Of a DNA stretch of 64,000 nt, positions 37,249 through 49,100 are shown piece by piece. Every line of letters starts with the position of its first letter. Position 1 is the stretch's first letter. The translations under genes were made by a program, and so were the position numbers. The notes below the pieces were generated by a model, which saw only the letters and a program-made list of their open reading frames with translations, had not been told where the DNA came from and made no database searches. Source of the stretch: Tetracentron sinense (Eukaryota; Streptophyta; Magnoliopsida; Trochodendrales; Trochodendraceae); contig CM026561.1 of NCBI GenBank assembly GCA_015143295.1, positions 41,110,875 through 41,174,874 on the forward strand. The letters run 5' to 3'.

Positions 37249-37870
37249 CATGGGTGGAGCCAAGGGGGGCGGGGGGTGGCCATGGCCCTCCCAAAATTTA
37301 TGGAATTCCTTTAGTGCTTTGCTAAGAAATAATGGGCCCCTTAAATTTTTTAATTTTTTTACTATACTTGGCCCCCCCATTTTTTTTGTCTTATATGTAT
37401 TAGTGGCCTCCCCAATTTTTTTCACATATATAGTGGGCCCTCTAATGGACCTTTATGCCCTTTAGCCGCATGTCAGTATTGAGCACCCCTTAACTATGGT
37501 TAAAAATCAGTCATTCTTAGAGTTCACCTACTTATCCTTGGTTTTATTTTTTAAAAATTAGATTTTTTTAACTTTAGGAGTTAGTGAATTTTAACTATGG
37601 TTTGAATATTTTGATATTTTTTTTTAAAACCAAGGATATGTGGGTGAATCTTAACCACGGTTAAGGGTATCAATAGGGACACATGGTGACCTCTAGGACA
37701 TTACTAGAAAAAAGATCTCAAAATAAAAAATTATCCCAAATTTTTTTTTTCTCGGAGGCTACGCCTCCTAACCCCCCAAGTTCCATACTCACAAATTCTA
37801 TAATTTTTTTTTATACATGTATTTCGCCCCCCCCCCCCCCCCAAATGGGAAATTCCTGGCTCTGCCCCTG
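37249..37870. mobile_element. hAT-type non-autonomous element, 622 bp
   Basis: Termini CATGGGTGGAGCCA and, in reverse complement, CAGGGGCAGAGCCA, with an exact 8-bp duplication TCGGCTAT (37241-37248 and 37871-37878). Same family as 23920-24936. A palindromic MITE arm pair related to type A lies inside at about 37480-37690, and a poly-C run of about 15 lies near 37828-37842. Confidence 0.9.
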
Positions 37871-37939
37871 TCGGCTATCACTGCTCTATCGGTATTATCA
37901 TTTAGGGGTAATATCATTTAGGGCAATTTTGGGAGAGGT

Positions 37940-38286
37940 CGGATGAGAGTCAATTGCAATTGAATCTGGGGAGAATTCAATTGCATCCATAGGCCAACAC
38001 GTGTCCATTGTAACCCCTATTAATCGTGGTTAAGATTCACTAACTCTTGGAGTTCAATAATATAACCTTGATTTTTAGAAGAAAAGAATATCAACTACAA
38101 GGGTTAAAAATTCTTAACCAGAGTTAAATTATTATTTTTCCCTAAAAACCAAGTTTATATTGTTGAAACCTAAGGGTTAGTGAATCTTAGCCACAATTAA
38201 TAAGGATTAAAAGGGACACATGTTAACTTGTGGGGGTGATTGAACTCTCCTCAAGTTCAATTGGAATGGACTGTTATCCAATCTCG
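37940..38286. mobile_element. Palindromic MITE, tip type B
   Basis: Ends GGATGAGAGTCAATTGCAAT and, in reverse complement, GGATAACAGTCCATTCCAAT, followed by GAATTCAATTGC- and CAACACGTGTCC-type arms. Matches 24018-24376 in plan. No target duplication assigned. Confidence 0.65.
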
Positions 38287-38372
38287 TTTCGAGACCAGAT
38301 CACAGTCAATTGCAATTGAATTCCCACCAAATTCAATTACACCCACGTGTCTCTTTTAATTCTTATTAATTG

Positions 38373-39944
38373 AGCTAAGGTAAAACTTTTTCATATAAAG
38401 CTCGGATTTGAACCCAGGTGAGCATTGAGGAAAGATCAATGAGAGAAATACTTAACTTTAAAAACTCGGAAAATGGACTCCACACGTCCCCTATCCAACA
38501 ATCTAGATGCTGACTACCCATTAAGGGTTGGAGAGCTAGTCGACTAAATGAGGAATCAGTGGGATGAGCCCATTCTTAATAGAGTATTTAACTTTCAAGA
38601 TGCAACTATGATTAAGATGATTCCGCCGAGTGACTTAAATGATCTAGATAAGATTATATGCCAACCTGGCAAATTCACTGGGTTTTCAATTCGGCCGACC
38701 TATCACTTAATCACTCGAGGAAAAGATACAAAACATCAAGAAAATGTAGGAGAGGGTTCTAATTAGGGCTGTCAACAGATCGGATTCGGACCGGATCTGC
38801 CTAGATCCGAATCCGATCCGATTAAGAATCCGACTGATCCGAATCCGATCCGAGATCCGTCGGATCATGAAGTAACCGATCCGATTATATATCGTCCGAT
38901 CCGAATCTGATCCGATCCGATCCGAGTAAGGTTATTTAAAAAAAAAAAAATCTATTTTAATAATAAAAAATCTAATAATACCTTAATTAATACTAATTAA
39001 TGTTAATTTTTTTAAAAATTAATATTTTATACATAGAAAATCTAAATAATATATTTAAAATAATTAAAAATTATTATTATTATTGGATCGGATTTTAATC
39101 GGATTGGATCACCCTATATCCAGATCCGATCCGATTATAATCGGATTCCACCGATCCGATCCGAATCTGATCCGACGGATCACATATAGGGTCCAAAGTC
39201 CAGCTAATCGGATCGGATTCGGATTCGGATCGGATTCGGATCATGATCCGGTCCATTGACAGCCCTAGTTCTAATGCAGCTGTTATGAGAAGGTTGTGGA
39301 AGCGAATTTGAGGCCTTGGAATCCCGAGTAAGTGTAAACATTTTATGTGGAGAGAGTGCACCAATTCTTTACCAACTATAGAAAATTTGTCCAAGCGAGG
39401 AGTACCATTGGAAAAATTTTGTCGTATTTGCCTTTTTCATTTAGAGACGGTGATCCATGCATTGTGGGCTTGCCCATTGGCTCGAAATGCATGGGCACTC
39501 ATTAAAAGGAAGAACTCATAAGATGATTACTATCGAAGATCTAGATTTCTCCGAATTGTGTTAGATTTTGAATCTTAAGCATCAAAAAAGGAATTCGAAA
39601 TGGGGTCTATGTTGGCCTGGGCCATTTGGGATTCTCGCAACAGGATAATTTTTGACAATTTCCAACTACACCCAAGTCAGATTGTTCAAAAAACAAAAGA
39701 TTTTCTCAAAAAGACTTTCAAAGCCTTGTAATGGTTCGGCATCTATACTCAAGTGATCTTAAAACAGTCCTTATGGAGACGGAGGTTGTTGGAAGATGAA
39801 GATTCCATCTTCAAGACCCTTTTGTTTTGTTATTCATATTGATATGGAAGGGTCCAATCTGAAATTGATCTAGCATCTTTGTATATCTATGTTTACTTTT
39901 CAGCAATAAAATTTTTACTTTTTATCGAAAAAAAAATAAAAAAA
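38373..39944 (+). mobile_element. 5'-truncated LINE fragment with zf-RVT region
   Basis: Target duplication TCTTATTAATTG at 38361-38372 and 39945-39956; an A-rich tail precedes the right copy. Reading frames on the plus strand include the end of the pre-zf region (MRNQWDEPILNRVFNF) and the zinc-binding domain (CRICLFHLETVIHALWACP near 39420-39475). Stops and frameshifts break it. A hAT MITE (38764-39267) is inserted in it. Confidence 0.85.
38764..39267. mobile_element. hAT-type MITE with GATCCGAATCCGATCCGA-rich arms
   Basis: Termini TAGGGCTGTCAACAGATCGG and, in reverse complement, TAGGGCTGTCAATGGACC, with an exact 8-bp duplication GTTCTAAT (38756-38763 and 39268-39275). Arms consist of many GATCCGAATC-like words; the centre is A/T-rich. 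Inserted into the LINE fragment. Confidence 0.9.
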
Positions 39945-40423
39945 TCTTATTAATTGTATTTACGATTCACTAATTTTAGGGGTTCAACAATATAGCCTTC
40001 TTTTTAGAAAAAAATATATCTCTAGTTTAAAAATTTTAATCTTTAAGATTAATATTTTTGTTCTTCTAAAAATCACGGTTATATTGTTGAACCCGAGAAT
40101 TAGTGAATCTTAACCATGATTAAAAGGGACATGTGTTAACATGTGAGTGCGATTGAACTCAAGGAGAGTTCAATCACAATTGACTGTGATTCATTCTTGA
40201 AATTTATTTGTAAAAGTGATTTCATGTGTCGGTTGTCATGAAAATCAATGTGTCGCACGATTAAACAAGACTTTCTAGCTAATTTCCTATAGCACTTCCC
40301 TACAGTCTATTATACAGGTGTTGACTTTAAAGGGGTGGTAATGGGTTGAGTTTCCTGGCTGGTTTGTATAATTCATTATGAGCACAAACCGATTATTGAT
40401 AGATTGTGAAAGACTTGGAATCC

Positions 40424-40682
40424 TCTGCGGTTAGAACCGGATTCCTTCCACTCAAGTTACAATAGGAAAGCCTTTTTTAAGTGTTTTCTTAACTCTAACT
40501 AACAATTTTAACGTTTGAGTTAATAATTTTTTTAATATATATATTAAAAAAAAAGGTTAGATGGTTAAACCCTAAAGACTAGTGACTCGTAATCACAGTT
40601 AAGGGATATAAAGGACACGTGTTGACATGTGGGACGTAACCAGACTCCAAGATTCCCCGGTTATAACTGTAGAGAATTCCAT
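40424..40682. mobile_element. Palindromic MITE, tip type C
   Basis: Ends GGAATCCTCTGCGGTTAGAA and, in reverse complement, GGAATTCTCTACAGTTATAA, leading into ACCGGATTCC/ACCAGACTCC tip palindromes. Inner arms AAGGACACGTGTTGACATG and GGTTAAACCCTAAAGACTAG resemble types A and B. No target duplication assigned. Confidence 0.65.
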
Positions 40683-41248
40683 GTCATTGTGATTTGTGAA
40701 AACAAATTTTGAAGTTGAACATGCGAGTTGAAAACCACGTCCTAACCAATGGAAATGTCAACTGGGGTTGAGAGGGACGAGTCAAATTTGCACGTCTATC
40801 TTATCAGTCCGGACAATCCATTATATGGCATCATGCATATGAGAAATCTCCGTACTAATAATATGTTCATTTGAGCAATGCTTACCATGCTAATGTTCTT
40901 GGTAAGCAGATTTTTCAACTTGAACATAACTTGATTATACACCCTGCCTCTTGCTTCTATGGTCGGTGTGACCTGCCTCAATAAAGGTCTGGAGATCCAT
41001 TCCCCGTGTGAAGAGTAGCAAAGGCTCCAATCCCAATGCTAACCCCTAACCATTGAACAGTAAATAAATGATATCAACAAAAAAAAGAAAAAAGTTTACG
41101 GAATATGTTGAAAGGCTTCAATTACAACAATCATTAATAGCTAGATAAATAGAAAAGTGAAATAACTTTTAAATGTGGGGGAACTCGAAAAGAATTTCAC
41201 TACATCTGAATTAGGGTTATTAATAATTTATACGATTGATGCGGGTAC
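40683..41248. other. Intergenic region, no gene seen
   Basis: Spacer between a MITE and the LTR element; no supported coding or RNA feature. Confidence 0.5.
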
Positions 41249-42868
41249 TGTGGGGATTTTGGCTCGAATAGGGCAAACCGACTTATGGGTGATCGATCGC
41301 CAATCGACGAGATGACGTTTGAGTTGTGTTTGGAGACTCCTATGTTGAAATAGGAAGTTGTCTCTTTCATGGAGATGAGTTTTGGAAAAGTCCTAATTAG
41401 AATAAGATTGTTTTGTAGCTATAAATAAGCCTAGGGTGGAGGCTTATAGAGATAACATAGAAATGAAGAACCTTAAGAGGAAGAGAGAATGTCATAAAAA
41501 TGTGAGGTGTGGGTTGGGCTTCCATGGAGAACGAGAGATCTCCCATGGAAAGCCCTTGTTAGCTCTCAAGAGAGGAGAGTGTTCTCACGGCTTTATCTCG
41601 GTGTGCTCTCATGGTGGAGAGTATTGGTTCGGTTTTAAAGGATTCAAATTTTGTGTTTCCTTTCTCCTAAAATGATTCGGGTTTAGGTCAGATTTGGGTT
41701 AAGAGAGTGAACAAATAATTGTGGGTTGTGTGAGAGCCTTTCAAGGGTTGTGGTAGAGTCTTTGAGTGTGTGTATTCTTGTTTATATTCTCTCTTGTAAT
41801 TTTCTCTAATTCATAGTGGAAATATATCTGGACCGTTTGTAGTGTGGACATAGCCCTAGAAGGGTGAACCACGATATTTCTTGTGTATTGTGTGTTTGTC
41901 ATATTTCTCTTGAATACCTCTTGATAGCAATCGCTTTCGTGCACCTTTTCCCCAACAAATTGATATCAGAGCTTGTATTCGAGTTTTGAGATTGTAAATT
42001 TGAGATTTGCAAGGCTGTCGGAGTTGCGAGATTTATGACAAAGTTTGAAGCTGTTGTTCGAGGTAGAGTTTTTCTTGCGAAGCCGGTGAAATTTGCACAA
42101 AATTTACAGAAAATTTTATATTGCTGAAAGCGAGATGATACATCGGAGAGTGTTTGCGGGATTCTCGCTAAGGTGGAGATTTGTGGGGAATTTGGTCTGG
42201 ATAGGACAAACCCACTTATGGGCGAGATGACGTTTGAGTTGCGTTTGGAGACTCCTATTTTAAAATAGGAAGTTGTCTCTTTCATGAAGTTGAGTTTTGA
42301 GAAAGTCCTAATTAGAATGAGATTATTTTGTGCCTGTAAATAAGCATAGGGTGGAGGCTTATAGAGATAACCTAGAAAAGAAGAACCTTAAGAGGAAGAG
42401 AGAAGGCCACAAATATGTGAGGTGTGGATTGAGCTTCCATGGGGAACGGGAGATCTCCCATGGAAAGCCCTTGTTAGCTCTCAAGAGAGGAGAGTATTCT
42501 CACGGCTTTATCTTGGTGTGCTCTCATGGTGGAGAGTATTGGTTCGATTTTAAAGGGTTCGGGTTTTGTGTTTCCTTTGTCCTCAAAGAATTCGGGTTTA
42601 GGTCAGATTTGAGTTGAAAGAGTGAACAAAGAATCATGGGTTGTGTGAGAGCCTTTCAAAGGTGCTGGTAGAGTCCTTGAGTGTGTGTATTGTTGTTTAT
42701 CTTCTCTCTTGTAATCTTCTCTAATTCATAGTGGAAGTACATTTGAACCGTTTGTAGTGTGGACATAGCCCTAGAAGGGTGAACCATGATATATCTTGTG
42801 TATTGTGTGTTGGTTGTATTTTCTCGTGAATATCCCTTGATAGCAATCGCTTCCGCGCATCTTTTAAC
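41249..42868 (+). mobile_element. Internally deleted LTR retroelement (two LTRs, primer-binding site, no genes)
   Basis: Two direct repeats of about 0.7 kb (41249-41957 and 42182 to about 42866), both starting TGTGGGGA and sharing blocks such as TGGAGACTCCTAT and AGGAAGTTGTCTCTTTCATG. The left LTR ends CCCCAACA and is followed by AATTGATATCAGAGCTTG, a near match to the initiator-Met tRNA primer site TGGTATCAGAGC. Only about 225 bp of internal sequence lies between the LTRs; gag and pol are absent. The last few bases of the right LTR are missing and no target duplication was found. Plus orientation follows from the primer site. The large tRNA-Met-primed LTR suggests a Copia-type parent. Confidence 0.88.
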
Positions 42869-42994
42869 TCGTTTGTTTAACTCTTTTAAATAAAAATTAC
42901 AAATTATTCACACCAAATAAATTATTTAAATTTGTACTGTAATAATATGTGCACTTTCAATTAATACTAAATTATTATTAAAAACATAGTTATT

Positions 42995-43145
42995 AATAAA
43001 TTAAAATGCAATTATAATTTGTGGAATGTGTTCGGGGGAGACCAACCCAAAACCCGATTTGATTATAAGTTATTAATAAATTAAAATGCAATTATAATTT
43101 TTCGAATGTGTACGGGGAGACCAACCCAAAACCCGATCTAATTAT
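42995..43145. repeat. Tandem duplication, unit about 75 bp
   Basis: The order AATAAATTAAAATGCAATTA, then GGGGAGACCAACCCAAAACC, occurs twice in succession with a few differences. Confidence 0.85.
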
Positions 43146-43393
43146 AAATGGATTTAGAGAATCCAAACGAGGACTTCAAAACCTAACCTGAAAAGTTAAG
43201 GCAAGTAGGTCAGATATTGCAAACCCCACTTACGATCATTTGATCAAGATGACATTATACCAATGGTTTGTTCTATTTGGGGGCCTATGGATGGATGATT
43301 TAAATCTGCCAGAGACTATCCACCACTTGTAATAAGAATACCCCATCAATGTCCTCTAAGGAGGTTCCACCAATTTTTATCTAGGCCACACGT

Positions 43394-46072
43394 TGTAGAA
43401 CCCCGGAATCCGGGTTCACTGTGCTGTAAATAGTGTTAGTGAATAGTGTCCTTGAATGGTGTGTGTAAAGGCCTAAGGCCTACCATGTGTTCTTGATATT
43501 GGGGAAAATGAAGTGGTGATTTTAAATGTGTGTTGAGTCTTAAAACAAGAGTATAATAATACTCAAGTGTCTAGGATATAGAATACCCTAAGTGTGAATG
43601 TAGAACCCAGGAACCCATTTCACAAGGTTGTGAATAGTGCCATGGGCACAAGTCCTGTAAAGATTGAGGGTCATTTATGTAACTTGGTTTATGAGGCATG
43701 ATGAGAATAGCTTAAATTAGTTTAACTGTTGTTATTGGGTGTTTGGGATGAAGAAACAAGAGTATAACATTCTCTAAGTGTCGAGAAAGAGGAATGTCTT
43801 CCTATGGGTGCTCTAGTTTTGTCATCGCTCATCGGAATCGAGTGATTCTTAAGCCATTAGAAAGATATTGAAACCCTCTTCAAGTTTCATGCTTTATACT
43901 TTTTCATATTTTGAGTGTAAGTTATGTCAAATGTGAGGTTTCCGAAGGGTGGTTTGCTGTCAATTCAGCAGTCATTTTGGATCAGTTTAATTGTGGGCCC
44001 ATTTAGACAATGAAAAACTCAAAATTTAGAGTTGTACAAAACATAAAAGTTGTTCCTCTTTGAAAGAAGAATCCAACGCAAGTTAAATCGTTAAAATCTA
44101 ATAAACGAGTCAAAAGTTATGGCCGAAACACAAAGACGGGAAAAATGGGAGAAATGAGGACCAATCCGGTCGATCGGTCACCTGTGTTTTTGCCCTGCAG
44201 CTGACTCCCAGAGATATTTTAAGGGTGGTTTGGGGTTTTGGCAACCCCCAAACACTTATATAAGCTCATATTTCATGCATAAGGGTTGCACAAACCCTAG
44301 AGAGAGTTGAGAGAGATTTTGGAAGAGGAAAAATAAGAGAAGCTTGAGTTCTCTTGTGTTGTTCTTAGTTTGAGTTGGTGGTTAAAGGAGGAGCTTGGAT
44401 CTTGCTCTTCAATCTTGGATTTGGATTCCTTCAACCTTCTAAAAACTCTGAAATTGAAGAAACTCTATCCTTCAAGAGGTAGAACAATTTACTAACTTGC
44501 TTTGCTATACTTCATTGATGTTTAATTTGGTTTCTATGGTTTAAGTAAATGATTGTGATGAAACATAAGATGTTTTGGCCATATTTGTAATTCCTATATT
44601 ATAAGTAAGATATAAAACATGATTTTGATAAGACAATTAGTAGCTAAACTCTACTAAATTGCTTTGCTATGAGTTGTAAATGAATAGTAGATTTTGAGGT
44701 ATGTTCTTGATAGAAATTGGATTTGATAATCATGTTTTACATGCTATGGATATTACTATGATCTTGAGGCTGTTATATAGTTATTGAATTACTCACAAAT
44801 ACTCCATGAACTAGTGTGCTTGTATGATTGGATTTGTATAAGGATAAATGTTGAAAAACATGGTTTTGTTCTAAGTTAAAGTTTTGTCTCAAAAGAGTTT
44901 TTGTTCTAAGTTAAGGTTTTGGTTCAAAAAGGGTTTTGCTCTAAGTTAAGGTTTCAAAGCATGGTTTGCAGAAAGGGGTTTTTCTCAAAAGTGGCTTCGC
45001 TCAAAGAATGATTTTCGGGATTCAAGGGCTTAGGCCTTGCTTGTAAAGTATTGCTTTAATTTTCGGACTCAAGGGAGTATACCTCCTTGCTTGTAAAGTA
45101 TCGCTTTGATTTTTAACTTTCAGATTCAATGGAGTTTACCTCCTTGCTTGTAAAGTGTCGTTTTGATTTTCAACTCAAGGGAATTTACCTCTTTGCTTGT
45201 AATTTTCGACTCAAGGGAGTTTACCTCATTGCTTATAAAGTATCGCTTTGATTTTGACTCAAGGGAGTTTATCTCCTTGCTTGTAAAGTACCACTTTGTT
45301 TTGAACTCAAGAGTGTTTTTAAGGGACCACCTTACTTGTAAAGTATCGTTTCATTTTGAACTCAATAGAGTTATCTCCTAGCTTGTAAAGTATCGTTTTG
45401 TTATCGGTTTTGCGAATCACTCTAAGTATCGGGTTTGTTATGGCTCAAAGTATATGGTTAGTGAAATGCTCAACATTATGTGCCTTGTAAAGAAATGCTC
45501 ACATGCTATCTGTTTTATGAACTGTTATAAGTTATACGCTCATTTTGCTTTGCTTTTGCCTGTTTCGCTCTGATAAATGCATATACTATCATTGATGTTT
45601 ATAGTAATGCTAGTTAGTAATTTGTATACGCTGAGTATTCCATGCTCAGCCGAACTGTTACTTCGGCAGGTTTTGTGGATGCACACGCTTCTGAGCCTTG
45701 GATAGAGAAGTACTACGAGCCGGAGTCTGTCATGGATCATCACCAGGATGATGGTATTCTAGATAGGAGACCCTATCTAGACTATTGTTGAGTGATGTGA
45801 GGGAGAGGGTGATGTGAGGGAGAGGGTTGTGTATTTTGAAAGTGGGGAATGTTCACTTTAGACTTTAAATTTTGTATAAATTGTTGGTTCGGACTTGGAA
45901 TACAAATCGCAGGTTTATGTTATAAAGAAATTTTCAGTTCCGTTTTTTAGTATGCCTTGTATGCTCTTGCAGGATGATATGTACGCCTTATGTGTCATAT
46001 CAAGATGGTATGACACGGCGGTCACGAGCCTAAAGTATTCCTAACTCCTAGAGGGTATTTCGGGTCACGACA
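43394..46072. mobile_element. Solo LTR, 2.68 kb, with 5-bp target duplication
   Basis: Begins TGTAGAACCCCGGAATCC and ends TTTCGGGTCACGACA, flanked on both sides by CACGT (43389-43393 and 46073-46077). No coding domain, and no second LTR in the window, so the rest was probably removed by LTR-LTR recombination. A likely LTR promoter is visible as TTATATAAGC near 44256, followed by a leader-like stretch. The first about 205 bp are partly repeated starting at about 43598. TG..CA ends and the CGGGTCACGACA terminus resemble long Gypsy LTRs. Confidence 0.88.
45005..45410. repeat. Degenerate tandem repeats inside the solo LTR
   Basis: About seven units of roughly 45-60 bp built on ACTCAAGGGAGTTTACCTCC, TTGCTTGTAAAGTATCG and TTTTGATTTT. 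Units vary in length and sequence. Confidence 0.85.
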
Positions 46073-46183
46073 CACGTACCAATCAGAACATGCCATGTGT
46101 ATTATTTTGTTATTACATGTGCTAGCCTTTTAAAACCCATTTGGATCAGCATTAAATCTAAATAATTTGCGTGTCATGTTTGT

Positions 46184-49100
46184 ATTTTTTTTATTTAATG
46201 AGAAGATATCATTTAATTCAAAATTACTTGGAAAGCTTTACAAGGTGGGATACTGCAGGAGTGTGGGGTTAGAAATTGAGCCTCCAACCTATTCGCCTCC
46301 CCAGAGAATTGACCAAAAGCAGCTAACTTGTGTGCAAAGCTATTCACTAACCGAGATACATAATTAAAATTGATGTTCGGGAATGTTGTTGCCAGCTTTT
46401 GAATGTTAGCAATAATGGCCAAACAATCCCAATGAGGTGGATCAAGCTTGTTCTGAAGGTAGTTCACTAATGCTAGTGCATCACTCTCAATGAGTATTTG
46501 ACTCCACCCTTTGGAAAATGCTAATTCAATAGCACATTTAATGGCCATTGCCTCCGCTATCCTTGCATTGTCATTTTTTCCCCCTTGGCTGAAACCAAAT
46601 AGTATCACTCCCCTTGAGTTCCTGGCAATGACACCAACACCAATAGTTCCATTAATCAGGTTTGCTGATCCATCGTAATTTAATTTAATCCAATGATCAT
46701 TAGGGGGGATCCACCTGACAAACCGATTTTGATTCGGAGAGGGATGATTTGTCTGCATGTTGGATCCACTAGCTAAAGCTTTCACAACAATTCCCATGGC
46801 TTGCCTGGCCACCATCAAAGGAGACTTACAAGAGCCCTGAAACATGACTGAATTGCGATTCTTCCATAGGGACCATGCCAAAGTTGCAGATGCCATCAAT
46901 CTCATAAGTTGATCCTCTTTACTTTGGGGTATCTCTACTCAAGCATCCCATCAATCATTCATTGGGAGACCATTGCCTTCATCACTTCTGATCCCAAATT
47001 GAGTTCCAAACCATGTAGCTCTGGCAAATTCACAATCAAACAACATATGATTGATTGTCTCGCCTTCCTTGAGACAAATGGGGCAAAGTCTGTCATTGGG
47101 GATTCTTCTTGATACTAGATTCTCCTTCACCGTAATTGAGTTTTTAAAAATACGCCACATAAAATTTTGATTTTTAGCAAGGAGAGGGAATTTCCATAAT
47201 GACTTCCAAACAACTGGAGAAACCGACCAAGACGTGCTAGCCGTTTTTCCCTCCTTCCTTGTCGGTTTGATTGGGCATATATGGTACGCTGACCGAACCT
47301 GGAACATCTCATTTTTTCTTGGGTGCCAAACCAATTTGTCATTGATATCATATTGGCTGGTTTGAATTTTTTGAATCTTTGTTACTTCCTCCTCAGAAAA
47401 AAGTTTCCGTAGTCTAGCAATGTTCCAAGAGCCATCAATTGGCTGAATAAGGGATGCTACAAAAAAGCACATGTCTGTCAAAGGTTTGAGAGATGAAATC
47501 TTAAACTGGGGAAGAGTTGGGATCCATGGGTCTTCCCAAATATTGATAGATTTCCCGTTGCCAACCTGCCATCTGAGACCTCCCTTTAGAGCGGCTCTAC
47601 CTGCAATGAGACTCTTTCATGCCCATGATGGTCTATAGCCCTCAGTAGCCATCATGAAGCAACGATCACGAAAGTATATACTCTTAAACAATCTGCTCAA
47701 TAAGGATTGAGGCTCAGTTGCAAGCCTCCATCCCTACTTGGCCCGTAGGGCTAAGTTAAACCGCTCAAGATCCCGAAAACCATACCCTCCCTTCTTCTTT
47801 CCAATACACATAGCTGACCATAGAACCCAATGAAACTTTTTTTTTGTTTTCTTTTTGCCCCTACCAAAACTTACCCATCATGGAGTTTAGATCCTCGCAC
47901 AACCTTGAAACAAGACATTGCAAAGGTTGGAATTGCCTGAGCCACACTTTTTATGAGAGACCCTCTCCCTGCTTGGGATAACAACTGCCTGTTCAGCCTT
48001 GTACCTTTTTGGAAACTCTATCTTTTATGTAAGCAAAAAGATCAGCCTTTGATCTACCAAAATGTGAAGGCAACCCAAGGTACATGCCTTTAGCACCTAT
48101 CTTTTTGATGTGAAGAATATGACACACTATTTTCCGGAATCTGTGCGGAGTGTTTTGACTGAAGGTAATGCTTGTTTTGTTATAATTTATTTTTTGTCCA
48201 AATATTCTGCAATAGGAGTCTAGAATTCCTTTAATTGAATGAGCTTCACCAATAGTTGCTTTCGTAAAGAGGAGAGAATCATCGGCAAATAGAAGATGTG
48301 TGATGTGTGGGTTGGTTCGTTTCACCTTGATTCCTTTTATGTTTCCTACCTTTGCCGCTTCATGGATCATAGCCGATAAACCATCAGTTGCTAAAATAAA
48401 TAAATATGGAGATAGAGGGTCACCTTGTCGAAGGCCTCTTAAGGGTTTAAAGAATCCTTTAGGCTCACCATTGATAAGAAGTGAGTAGCTCACTGTAGAG
48501 AAACATTGGCTAAGAAGTTGGATCCATCATTCGCATAGTCCTTTCTGTCTAAGAAATCGAACTAGGAAGCTCCATTCAATATGATCATATGCCTTGTTCA
48601 TATACATCCCCATATCAAACCCTGACTTTCGAGGCTTCTTCTTCAGATAATGCATGAGTTCATGAGCAATGAGAATATTTTATGTAATTTGACAGTTTGG
48701 TACGAAAGCACTTTGTTCCAGATTTATTAACTCCCCCATAACTTGTTTCAGCCGGTTAGCAAGAACCTTTGCTCCAATCTTATAGATGACATTACATAGA
48801 CTTATCGGTCTATAATGGTTAACACTAGTTGGATGTGGAGCCTTTGGGATCAAACAAAAGTGGGTGTAGTTCAACTTTTGGAGAACTTGAACAACTTTTT
48901 TGTTCTTGGTTGACTTGGATCCACCTTTAGTAAAATGGGGTTATGGTCTGAGCCGATTCGATCTAAGTGAGAGAGTAGCATGAGGGTACTGAATGCGCCA
49001 AGAAGTCGAGACTAGCACTTTGTCCAACCTTTCCTCCACACACTCACCAGAATGACGTTTATTTGACCACGTAAAGGGTGTCCCTTGAAAACCCATGTCT

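Larger units (their letters stand above)
38294..40200. mobile_element. Palindromic MITE, tip type B, split by a LINE fragment
   Basis: The left arm (ATCACAGTCAATTGCAATTG, to about 38372) and right arm (39945 to about 40195, ending CAATTGACTGTGAT) belong to one MITE. They are separated by a LINE fragment flanked by a duplicated TCTTATTAATTG, which proves the order of insertion. Confidence 0.75.

Noticed and set aside
41436..42617. Two similar plus-strand open frames (79 and 95 codons)
   Set aside because: They are equivalent positions in the two LTRs of the deleted retroelement, so similarity reflects the repeat and not a duplicated gene.
45005..45410. Regularly spaced repeats that might suggest a CRISPR-like array
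   Set aside because: Units are degenerate, spacing is irregular, the setting is a plant LTR, and there are no cas genes.
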